DNA from: DFXE01 sp032054765
GTDB lineage: Bacteria; Bacteroidota; Bacteroidia; Bacteroidales; Tannerellaceae
NCBI GenBank assembly: GCA_032054765.1
Contig: DAMBSC010000011.1
Location: 1-64,000 of the forward strand
Direction of reading: 5' to 3'
DNA: 64,000 bases
Shown here one piece after another: positions 1 to 6,037 of this stretch. The stretch's first letter is position 1, and each line of letters starts with the position of its first letter. Below the pieces are notes generated by a model. The model was not told the DNA's origin and ran no database searches. It saw only the letters and a program-made list of their open reading frames with translations. A program made the translations under genes and the position numbers.

Positions 1-309
1 ATAGTTTTAAATTTAACACTAGGCGTCTTTTATTGTAACTTAGTTCTGGTAGGACATATTCAAAGAATTATTCAAAAGCAATATGAAAGTTTAAAATTTC
101 TTATAATCATATTAGGTAGAAACTCTCATTTAGTCTATCCTCTTTAATAGATGATTTAATCCAGATGCAATATAGACTCTAGAATAAAACAAACTTCTAT
201 ATCATAAAAGATTAGAATACCTGGCAACCTGTCACTTTGTGGGGTAACTTGTTGTTTATAAGCGTACAACAGGGTGATAGGTTAGGCTGATTTGCTATCA
301 CCCGACCTG
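1..309. other. gene-free left edge with a 9-bp inverted repeat
   Basis: No convincing gene is visible in this AT-rich stretch. The only structure is a perfect 9-bp inverted repeat, GGGTGATAG at 272-280 and CTATCACCC at 295-303, lying just past the stop of the leftward helicase gene, so it could form a stem-loop at its mRNA end. There is no T-run after it, so a simple terminator is not assured. Related GGTGACAGG/GGGTGATAGG words recur on the far side of the module (2513-2600). Confidence 0.5.
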
Positions 310-1605
310 TCACTCTGACACCGCAATAACATGATAACGATTCCCTTTTTTTGTGCGTTTACGTTCGATACCGGCGGCGGTTAGCATTTTACCGAATGTA
401 TTGGTATTCACTTCGCGCATTGCAGAAGGATTCTGGTTTTTTAAGCGTTTGAAGATTTCTGCTGCAGAGAGTAGTTCTCCGGTCTCTCCGGTTTCCGGCA
501 TACGGAAGCAATCATAGAATACGTCTTCTTCCATCCCGGAACGCTGGAAAGAAATATTATTCTTCATGATCTCTTTTTCTTCTTCAGTTGTAAACCAATA
601 CCGTACGCCATTATTGACTTCGGCTTTTAGCTGGGCGTATATTTGGAGATGGTCGATAGGCGAACAATCGATTTTCTTTAGTACCTCCACGCACAGGAAT
701 CGCCGGCTTCCCGATGGGTCGGTCAATATATCTTTTCTGTTGGAGGTTGCAATAAACGATGCAATACGGGGAAGTAAACTGTAACTTTTCTTATGTGCTT
801 TACGTATATTCAATGCTGCCATTTGCATCAGGTTTTTAAGCAGAGCCATTTTCTTTTCGGAAAACTTATCCAGTTCATCCAGGTTAATTAGTCCGAATAC
901 CGTGAGTTTTTGTTCGGATGCGGATAAGCTGTTCAGGTCGAAACTATCTGTATAATAATTCTGGAGTATATCCGGTAATAACATTTTGCAAAATGTGGAT
1001 TTATGCATTCCTTGTTTCTTACTGAATAATACAGGTGCTACACTGTTGGCATGCAATGATTCCATTTGCAGCCACTGTGCTGTCAATCCCAGCATCCAGC
1101 GGTGAAATCCTTCTACCCAGAGTGTCTCTTGTGATACTCGTTGTGCTAATTGTGTTATTCTATCTGTCCCGTCCCATTCCGGTAATGATAGCATAAATTG
1201 TTGCATCGGGTGATAAGTGCTGATATCAGCGGATTGTACATAACGGGATATATCTCTGTCCCAACAATCTATTCCGTTTCGTCTTGCTTCCAGGCAAAGA
1301 CTGTTTAGTTCCCGTTGCCCGACAGAGCGATAAAACGCTTTGTTCAGATTTTTCTTTTTAAATTCGGTTACTTCTGTTAAGAGATTGTAGCGGAATTCAT
1401 ACCGCTGTTTCAAAAAATCCTCTACAATGAATGAGATCTCTTTCACGTTATTATCAGATGCTTGTTTGTTATGCAGCAGGTGTTTATCACATCCGGTAGA
1501 TACGGGGATAGAATTTTCTGCTTTACCTAATGCCGATCTTCGAATCTTAAGTACAGCACATACGCGAGTATACATATGCCTGAATAAAACAATAAATTTT
1601 TCCAT
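310..1605 (-). CDS. VapE-type P-loop helicase/primase-associated protein (DUF3874-like C-terminus)
   Basis: Full-length 431-aa member of the virulence-associated E (VapE) family, superfamily 3-like ATPases associated with mobile-element replication. Visible motifs are a Walker A variant KKQGMHKST around residues 196-204 (His where Gly is usual, which I recall as common in Bacteroidales members), a Walker B-like LINLDELD around 239-246, a sensor ATSNR at 286-290, and GSRR at 299-302. The last ~90 residues fit the DUF3874 winged-helix tail of Bacteroides homologues. No primase domain precedes it, so it may be a helicase-only version or may have lost its N-terminal part. It is divergent from the HU-like gene across 306 bp. 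In Bacteroidales such VapE/VirE genes commonly sit beside HU-like genes in accessory islands; the role is unproven. Confidence 0.8.
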   Translation of the reverse strand: MEKFIVLFRHMYTRVCAVLKIRRSALGKAENSIPVSTGCDKHLLHNKQASDNNVKEISFIVEDFLKQRYEFRYNLLTEVTEFKKKNLNKAFYRSVGQRELNSLCLEARRNGIDCWDRDISRYVQSADISTYHPMQQFMLSLPEWDGTDRITQLAQRVSQETLWVEGFHRWMLGLTAQWLQMESLHANSVAPVLFSKKQGMHKSTFCKMLLPDILQNYYTDSFDLNSLSASEQKLTVFGLINLDELDKFSEKKMALLKNLMQMAALNIRKAHKKSYSLLPRIASFIATSNRKDILTDPSGSRRFLCVEVLKKIDCSPIDHLQIYAQLKAEVNNGVRYWFTTEEEKEIMKNNISFQRSGMEEDVFYDCFRMPETGETGELLSAAEIFKRLKNQNPSAMREVNTNTFGKMLTAAGIERKRTKKGNRYHVIAVSE

Positions 1606-1725
1606 ACGAATAAAAATTATTTAGTTTGATTATGCTGCGAATATACAACCGCGAATGTTGGTTTTGCAAATATTTAACGATCTTATTATCAGTAAAATGA
1701 TCTGTTGATTTTGTGCCTATCTTTT

Positions 1726-1757
1726 ATTGTTTTTCTCGTTATATTTTATTATTTTTG
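1726..1757 (+). promoter_or_regulatory. predicted promoter of the HU-like gene
   Basis: A Bacteroidetes-type -7 box TATTTTTG at 1750-1757 follows ATTG at 1726-1729 with a 20-bp spacer. This puts the transcription start near 1764, about ten bases before the first of the four palindromes, so the palindromes would lie in the transcribed leader. Confidence 0.5.
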
Positions 1758-1774
1758 TAGTGTACACTTATTGA

Positions 1775-1856
1775 TTCCACCAGAATGGAATTTACGTTCC
1801 ACCTGGGTGGAAAAAGCATTTCACCTAGGTGGAAACTTAATTCCACCCAGGTGGTA
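1775..1856. promoter_or_regulatory. four tandem palindromic operators at exact 22-bp spacing
   Basis: Four 16-bp palindromes of consensus TTCCACCnnGGTGGAA lie at 1775-1790, 1797-1812, 1819-1834 and 1841-1856. Their centres (1782.5, 1804.5, 1826.5, 1848.5) are exactly 22 bp apart, about two helical turns, so all four face the same side of the DNA. The outer two are imperfect (CCAGAATGG; a GTGGTA end). They sit between the predicted promoter and the start of the HU-like gene. The obvious candidate ligand is the HU/winged-helix protein itself, binding cooperatively as an autorepressor. This is inference from position and symmetry. Confidence 0.75.
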
Positions 1857-1911
1857 TTAATAATGGATAATGTGCAAAGTATTAATTATTAACTAACAAA
1901 ACACTAAAACT

Positions 1912-2517
1912 ATGGGACTACCTTACGACTTCTACGAGAATCCTCCCCGAAAAGACAGTAATAAGAAAAGGCTTCATGCGCGGGTTGTTCCTGCGGGAAC
2001 AATGGGAATGGATGAGATTACGCGTTTTATCGAATCTTCTTCTTCGTTAACTTCAGGTGATGTAAAAGCAACATTGACCTCACTGGTCGATTTAATGGTT
2101 CGTGAACTTTCGTATGGCTGGCGTATTCATCTGGAAGGTTTAGGATATTTTGAACTTACTTTATCATGTCCGTCTGTTCGTTCGCCCAAAGAGATTCGTG
2201 CTGAATCTATCCATATCAAATCTATTATTTTCCGTCCGGAAGCAGAGCTGAAGAAAAAATTTAAAACAGTACCGGTGGAACGGGTACGCAGGAAGAATCA
2301 TTCATTAAAATATTCCGGGATTGAGATAGACGGTATATTAACTACTCATTTTATGGATCATCCGTATATTACTGCCCGTCAGCTCCAACGTATATGCGGA
2401 TATACCCGAACTACAGCCCATCGCCGAATCAAACAACTGATTGCAGACGGTAAATTGCAAAAAAGTGAACATCACCGTACACTTTATGAGCCGGTAAAAG
2501 GAAATTATCGTAGGTGA
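1912..2517 (+). CDS. HU-like DNA-binding protein with C-terminal winged helix
   Basis: 201-aa protein in two parts. Residues 1 to about 125 resemble the HU-like fold of Bacteroidales ('HU family DNA-binding protein'), with the VKATLTSLVDLM helix and the core WRIHLEGLGYFELTL. Residues ~138-195 look like a winged helix-turn-helix (ITARQLQRICGYTRTTAHRR is the probable recognition region). The linker is basic (ERVRRKNH). Two DNA-binding modules in one protein suit a structural regulator that organises several operators. The gene starts 55 bp after the last of four phased palindromes and is divergent from the VapE-type gene. Autoregulation and control of vapE are inferred. Confidence 0.75.
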   Translation: MGLPYDFYENPPRKDSNKKRLHARVVPAGTMGMDEITRFIESSSSLTSGDVKATLTSLVDLMVRELSYGWRIHLEGLGYFELTLSCPSVRSPKEIRAESIHIKSIIFRPEAELKKKFKTVPVERVRRKNHSLKYSGIEIDGILTTHFMDHPYITARQLQRICGYTRTTAHRRIKQLIADGKLQKSEHHRTLYEPVKGNYRR

Positions 2518-2600
2518 CAGGTGAGTTTTTCGGGTGATAGGAATATGGATGCTGAAATATTTTGTATTTCAGCATTTTACACTTGAGGGTGACAGGTGAT
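2513..2600. repeat. short repeats GGTGACAGGTGA flanking the HU/VapE module
   Basis: GGTGACAGGTGA occurs at 2513-2524 (over the HU gene stop) and 2588-2599, with a variant GGGTGATAGG at 2532-2541. On the other side of the module the same words recur: CCTGTCAC at 228-235 and 307-314 in opposite orientation, and GGGTGATAGG at 272-281. They bracket the two-gene module; function unknown. Confidence 0.45.
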
Positions 2601-2668
2601 ATGTTATTTGATTATTCTGAAATATGTTTTGTGAGACAGTAAATTATTGAACTTTAGTGGTTGTTTAT

Positions 2669-3100
2669 CTATTTTACATTAAATGTTAGCTGACTGCTAA
2701 GTGTGTACATATCACTAATTCTGACAATGACAGTTGAACCGGAACGGACGATTTCATCGCTGAAATGAATATCCAGTGTAGCTCTTTCTGTGTCTAAATT
2801 ATTACGCACTCCAAGAGAAATGATATTTAGACCATCAAAAGCAGAATACTGACTAAAATCGCCATCATCAATTTTCCATTGATACATTAACCTGTTCTCA
2901 TTTTCTTTTGTGTCTTCATAGCCTACTTCTGAATATATTCTTATTGTTTGATTAAGTTCAGCAGAGATAACCTGAGACGATGAAATTATTTTCCCCGATG
3001 TATCTTTAAAGAGAATATATGGAGAGTCATCAGAGTTTCATGCATTGGACAATAACATTACCACAAATAAAAGGAGTACAATTTTTATATTTTTCATCAT
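2669..3100 (-). pseudogene. small lipoprotein gene interrupted by TGA at the lipobox cysteine
   Basis: A continuous leftward frame starts with two ATGs at 3100-3095 and encodes a classic lipoprotein signal (charged N-terminus, LLLFVVMLLSNA). The next codon, at 3040-3038, is TGA exactly where the acylated cysteine should be; the frame then continues with NSDDSPYILF and runs open for about 120 codons to the stop at 2669. The mature part ends in a beta-rich segment (MYQWKIDDGDF...) resembling an Ig-like fold. A single base change from TGC or TGT to TGA explains the break. It is read as a recent pseudogene or a sequencing error. A shorter product from the downstream Met at 2887 would lack export signals. 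Family not recognised. Confidence 0.7.
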
Positions 3101-3166
3101 ATTATAAATATTATTATAGAACATTTGTTTGTAAACAGGTAGAGTGGCTTAATTGTTGAATTTATT

Positions 3167-3532
3167 TCAGGTAGTTCCATACTCTTCCCTGAGTTTTTTA
3201 GGAAGCTTTTTTATTACTTCATCAACCGAATGGTGAATAAGTTTTAAGATTAATTCGTCAGGAACATCACTTTCTAATATAATTCGGTGCCATAGTAAAG
3301 TGGAGGGTACATGACCAGGGCCTATTCCGTTATATTTGTTTTGTAATTCGAGTGTATAATCCGGATCACATTTCACATCTGCTTTAAAAATGCCATCTTT
3401 AGGGTCAAGGGAAACCATGCAGAACATCTTGTTCATTAATTTAAAAACAAGTATGTCCGGGTCTATAAAAGGAGTACTTTCTGTTGCTCCTTTTATTCTC
3501 AGGCATTGTATTCTAAAATCTTCTATATTCAT
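3167..3532 (-). CDS. MmcQ/YjbR family protein
   Basis: 121-aa protein of the MmcQ/YjbR family, small single-domain proteins with a double-wing-like fold often annotated as DNA-binding, with no settled function. Family features visible are the N-terminal helix, GATESTPF, the strand pairs MFCMVSLDP and FKADVKCDPDY, the segment GHVPSTLLWHRIILE, and the C-terminal helix ending VIKKLPKKLREEY. Length is typical. It starts eight bases after the stop of a 57-aa gene on the same strand, so the two are probably co-transcribed. Confidence 0.85.
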   Translation of the reverse strand: MNIEDFRIQCLRIKGATESTPFIDPDILVFKLMNKMFCMVSLDPKDGIFKADVKCDPDYTLELQNKYNGIGPGHVPSTLLWHRIILESDVPDELILKLIHHSVDEVIKKLPKKLREEYGTT

Positions 3533-3540
3533 AATATATT

Positions 3541-3714
3541 TTATCCTTCAATTTCAATATCATATCTATCTAGTAATCCAGGAATCCCCAAAAGGGAAAA
3601 TTTAGCTTTCTTTATTTTGTTTGTTTCAGGATTTATGGAGTAGTCAATTGGCAAAAACTCTTTTTCAATATCTGTTTTATGAAAAGTTTTATCTTGTATG
3701 TATGTCTTATGCAT
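3541..3714 (-). CDS. shrunken pentapeptide-repeat protein (repeats missing)
   Basis: A 57-aa reading frame (MHKTYIQDKTF... to ...LLDRYDIEIEG). The first ~22 residues match the usual start of Bacteroidales pentapeptide-repeat proteins, and the last ~33 (DYSINPETNKIKKAKF, GLLDRYDIEIE) match their usual C-terminal cap; this comparison is from memory of the family. The whole central block of A(D/N)LXX pentapeptides, normally 100 or more residues, is absent and the two ends are joined in frame. It therefore looks like an internal deletion remnant that stays open, not an intact gene. It lies directly upstream of the yjbR-like gene on the same strand. Whether it is translated is unknown. Confidence 0.6.
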   Translation of the reverse strand: MHKTYIQDKTFHKTDIEKEFLPIDYSINPETNKIKKAKFSLLGIPGLLDRYDIEIEG

Positions 3715-3851
3715 TACTTTTTGTATATAAATGAAAAGTATGTAAAATTAAAAATATACTTTGATAAATGATTCACAGTAGTTCTATTTTATTTCATTTC
3801 TGTATGTCCTACAGAAAAATCTCAATAGATTTTTTATTTTGAAATTATACT

Positions 3852-3859
3852 TATATTTG
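3852..3859 (+). promoter_or_regulatory. -7 box upstream of the AIM24 gene
   Basis: TATATTTG matches TAnnTTTG and lies 33 bp before the ATG at 3893. No well-spaced TTTG is seen upstream, so this is a partial match. Confidence 0.4.
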
Positions 3860-3892
3860 TCGTTAATTTACTAACTGTTTAAACTAATATTA

Positions 3893-4585
3893 ATGAAAAA
3901 ATATTCTATTCAGGCATTTATAGAAGAGACTGCACAAGATGAGTCAAAAAGTGAATTTTTTGAACTTGAAAACGAATATCTCCTCGAGCTAAATATCCGT
4001 AATCAAACGGTTATGATTAAGAAAGGCGCTATGGTGGCTTACGATGGTCAGGTAAAATTCGAAAGAGAAGGAATGTTTAGCAAAGGAATCGGAAACATGC
4101 TCAAAAAAGCAGTCAGTGGCGAAGGAACATCCATGATGAAAGCCAACGGAACCGGGCGTATATACGTGGCCGACTATGCAAAAAAAATCCGTGTGCTTTA
4201 TCTTGAAAACGAAGCAATCCATGTCAATGGAAACGACATCCTGGCTCACGAAGAAAGCCTAAAATCAGATATTAAGATGATGAAGAGCATGGCCGGAATT
4301 ATGGGTGGCGGGCTCTTCCAGGCAAGCATCAGCGGAACAGGGCATGTTGCCATCACGACACATGGAGACCCATTGACATTATTAGTAAAACCAGGTCAGC
4401 CTATCTTTACTGATCCGAATGCTACTGTAGCCTGGTCAGGCAACCTTACGCCGAAATTCAAAACCGATATATCATTCAAAACATTTATCGGACGAGGAAG
4501 CGGCGAAAGTTTCCAGATGCAATTTGAAGGCGACGGCTGGGTAATTGTTCAACCTTACGAAGAAGTGTACGGAGCAGAAAGCTAA
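3893..4585 (+). CDS. AIM24 family protein
   Basis: 230-aa protein of the AIM24 family (named after a yeast mitochondrial protein), all-beta barrel-like proteins widespread in bacteria with unknown biochemical role. The family signature is visible: the N-terminal LLELNIRNQTVMIKKGAMVAY, a glycine-rich middle (GNMLKKAVSGEGTSMMKANG, then GRIYVADYA), and the C-terminal SGNLTPKFKTDISF followed by GRGSGESFQMQFEGDG and VIVQPYEE. There is no signal peptide, so it should be cytoplasmic. It stands alone, with its own -7 box upstream and a strong hairpin terminator 44 bp after the stop. Confidence 0.85.
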   Translation: MKKYSIQAFIEETAQDESKSEFFELENEYLLELNIRNQTVMIKKGAMVAYDGQVKFEREGMFSKGIGNMLKKAVSGEGTSMMKANGTGRIYVADYAKKIRVLYLENEAIHVNGNDILAHEESLKSDIKMMKSMAGIMGGGLFQASISGTGHVAITTHGDPLTLLVKPGQPIFTDPNATVAWSGNLTPKFKTDISFKTFIGRGSGESFQMQFEGDGWVIVQPYEEVYGAES

Positions 4586-4628
4586 ATACAAAGAGAGAAT
4601 CCTGCCATTGAAGGTATTCAGATATAGT

Positions 4629-4661
4629 AAAAGGGGCATTCACCAGAGATACCCCTTTTTT
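4629..4661. terminator. bidirectional intrinsic terminator
   Basis: AAAAGGGG at 4629-4636 pairs with CCCCTTTT at 4652-4659, followed by more T. It sits between the converging AIM24 gene and the thiamine operon and can serve both strands. Confidence 0.8.
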
Positions 4662-4678
4662 CGTGCTATGCAACTATC

Positions 4679-5350
4679 TTAAAATAATCGGTAAAGAATA
4701 AATCTTCCTTTGGAAGAAAACCTGAGAGTAAAAGAATCCCCCAAGGCTTCGTTCAGGGTACCCTGCCACCAGCTTGTGAGCGGGCGTTTGTTCAATGGAT
4801 AACGTAAGTTTTCAGTGGTAACCTGTATATCAGGAGTGAGAGAGAATATAGAGACTTGCTCTCCTTTGTGGCTTTCAAATGTCGTTGTTTTATAAAAGGG
4901 TGTGAAGATTCCGTAATCAGTTACTATTGCTACTTTTTCGAGCAATGTACCATAGTCTGATAACAGCGAGATATTTCCAAGTGTATGATCTTCGCGTAAT
5001 CCGGTAGCTCCTACGATCACAACGTCTTTTTCTCCGGATCGATGTGCATAATGCACGGCTTTGGTCAGGTCGTTTGTTTCCTGATCGGTATCGATATGGA
5101 TACGGTCGGCATACCGTTGTTGCATGGCCGGAGGAATACTGTCAAGATCACCGACAATAGCATCGGGCGTAAAGCCTCTGTTGTGAAGTTCCTCCACTGC
5201 CCCGTCGCAGGCAATAATAACGGAAGCTTTCTGCAGCATCTCCAAGGGTAGGGGAGAGGTTGGAAAAATGCCGTTAGCCACGATTATAGTTGATAGTTGA
5301 CAGTTGACAGTTGACAATGTTTTTTGATCGTTATCTATTTCTTTACTCAT
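4679..5350 (-). CDS. thiN: thiamine pyrophosphokinase
   Basis: 223-aa enzyme transferring pyrophosphate from ATP to thiamine, giving thiamine diphosphate in the cytoplasm. Diagnostic motifs are VIIACDGAVEEL, DAIVGDLDSI, the acidic TDQETNDLTKA and GATGLREDHTLGN, followed by the small C-terminal thiamine-binding beta domain. The ATG overlaps the pnuT stop by eight bases (ATGAGTAA), indicating translational coupling, and it is the last gene of the riboswitch-controlled operon. The N-terminus is odd: residues ~12-21 (LSTVNCQLST) are encoded by four tandem 7-bp repeats, absent from the family core, which begins near TIIVANGIFP. A change in repeat number would shift the frame. Confidence 0.92.
   Translation of the reverse strand: MSKEIDNDQKTLSTVNCQLSTIIVANGIFPTSPLPLEMLQKASVIIACDGAVEELHNRGFTPDAIVGDLDSIPPAMQQRYADRIHIDTDQETNDLTKAVHYAHRSGEKDVVIVGATGLREDHTLGNISLLSDYGTLLEKVAIVTDYGIFTPFYKTTTFESHKGEQVSIFSLTPDIQVTTENLRYPLNKRPLTSWWQGTLNEALGDSFTLRFSSKGRFILYRLF
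5289..5316. repeat. four tandem heptamers GTTGACA inside thiN
   Basis: GTTGATA followed by three GTTGACA units (+ strand) forms a 28-bp array inside the 5' coding part of the thiamine kinase gene. The unit length is not a multiple of three, so gain or loss of one copy would frameshift the gene unless translation restarts downstream. Confidence 0.85.
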
Positions 5351-5954
5351 TTACTTGATTTGTTCCTTTTTTCAGCCACATATATAATCCTACGACTGAA
5401 ATAATTGTGTAGCAAAGATAGAGAAACATTGTGGGATAGAGATCACGCAGGTAATAAATATATATAGAGGTAGCATTTGCCAGTATCCACAAATACCAGT
5501 GCTCAATAATTCGCCGTGCCAGCATCCAGGTCGCAACAATTCCTATGGAAGTGGTGAGAGCGTCACCTTTTGGTACAGGAGAGTCGGTGTAATTACTCAG
5601 GAAATAATAGATAATAAACCAAAGCCCTGCCATAGCACATACAATCCCAATCAGAAGCGGAATGGAGACATGGCGGTAGATAATATTTACCCCCCGTCCC
5701 CCTGAAGAGGAGGATTGCTCAACCTTTACCCCCTCCTCAGAGGGTTGGGGAGTACGTTTCCAAAGCCAAAACCCATACACACTGATCAATACATAATAGG
5801 ACTGTAATCCCATATCAGCATATACTTTAGCGGAGAAGAAAACGAATACATACACCAGTGAAGTAATAAACCCCACAATCCACATCGCTCGGTGCTGTCT
5901 GATCTCAAGCACCATGTATAGCAATCCTGTTATGACTCCGAATAGTTCTAACAA
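5343..5954 (-). CDS. pnuT: PnuT-type thiamine transporter (PnuC family)
   Basis: 203-aa inner-membrane protein of the PnuC family. Hydrophobic segments, the WIVGFITSLVYV region and the closing helices around YLWILANATSIYIYYLRDLY fit the family. PnuC homologues between a TonB receptor and a thiamine kinase under a TPP riboswitch are assigned to thiamine uptake (PnuT) in Bacteroidetes, so the substrate call rests on context. Residues ~68-88 (PSEEGVKVEQSSSSGGRGVN) form a hydrophilic loop encoded by a GC-rich imperfect palindrome at 5690-5750 that looks like a REP-type element lodged in frame. The thiN start overlaps its stop. Confidence 0.88.
   Translation of the reverse strand: MLELFGVITGLLYMVLEIRQHRAMWIVGFITSLVYVFVFFSAKVYADMGLQSYYVLISVYGFWLWKRTPQPSEEGVKVEQSSSSGGRGVNIIYRHVSIPLLIGIVCAMAGLWFIIYYFLSNYTDSPVPKGDALTTSIGIVATWMLARRIIEHWYLWILANATSIYIYYLRDLYPTMFLYLCYTIISVVGLYMWLKKGTNQVNE
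5690..5750. repeat. GC-rich REP-like imperfect palindrome inside pnuT
   Basis: A markedly GC-rich block in AT-rich surroundings. On the minus strand CCCTCTGAGGAGGGGG is followed by AAAGGTTGAG and then CCTCCTCTTCAGGGGG, two arms that are imperfect inverted copies of each other. It is read through in frame as a Ser/Gly/Glu-rich loop of the transporter. Confidence 0.6.
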
Positions 5955-5958
5955 CTTA

Positions 5959-6037
5959 TTAACGATTAGTGATTAACGATTAACGATTAATGAAAAACCT
6001 TAGGATTAATCATTAATCGTTAAACGTTAATCGTTAA
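5959..6037. repeat. heptad-periodic hairpin between the TonB receptor and pnuT
   Basis: Arm 1 (5959-5992) is built of GATTAAC-like heptamers and arm 2 (6004-6037) is its imperfect inverted copy, with an 11-base loop. Arm 2 overlaps the stop codon of the TonB receptor. The core of arm 2 shares 26 identical bases (opposite strand) with the hairpin arm at 50488-50513. Confidence 0.8.

Noticed and set aside
3038..3040. In-frame TGA read as selenocysteine
   Set aside because: Cys would be expected here, but a lipobox selenocysteine is without precedent to my knowledge and no GC-rich hairpin of SECIS type follows the codon.
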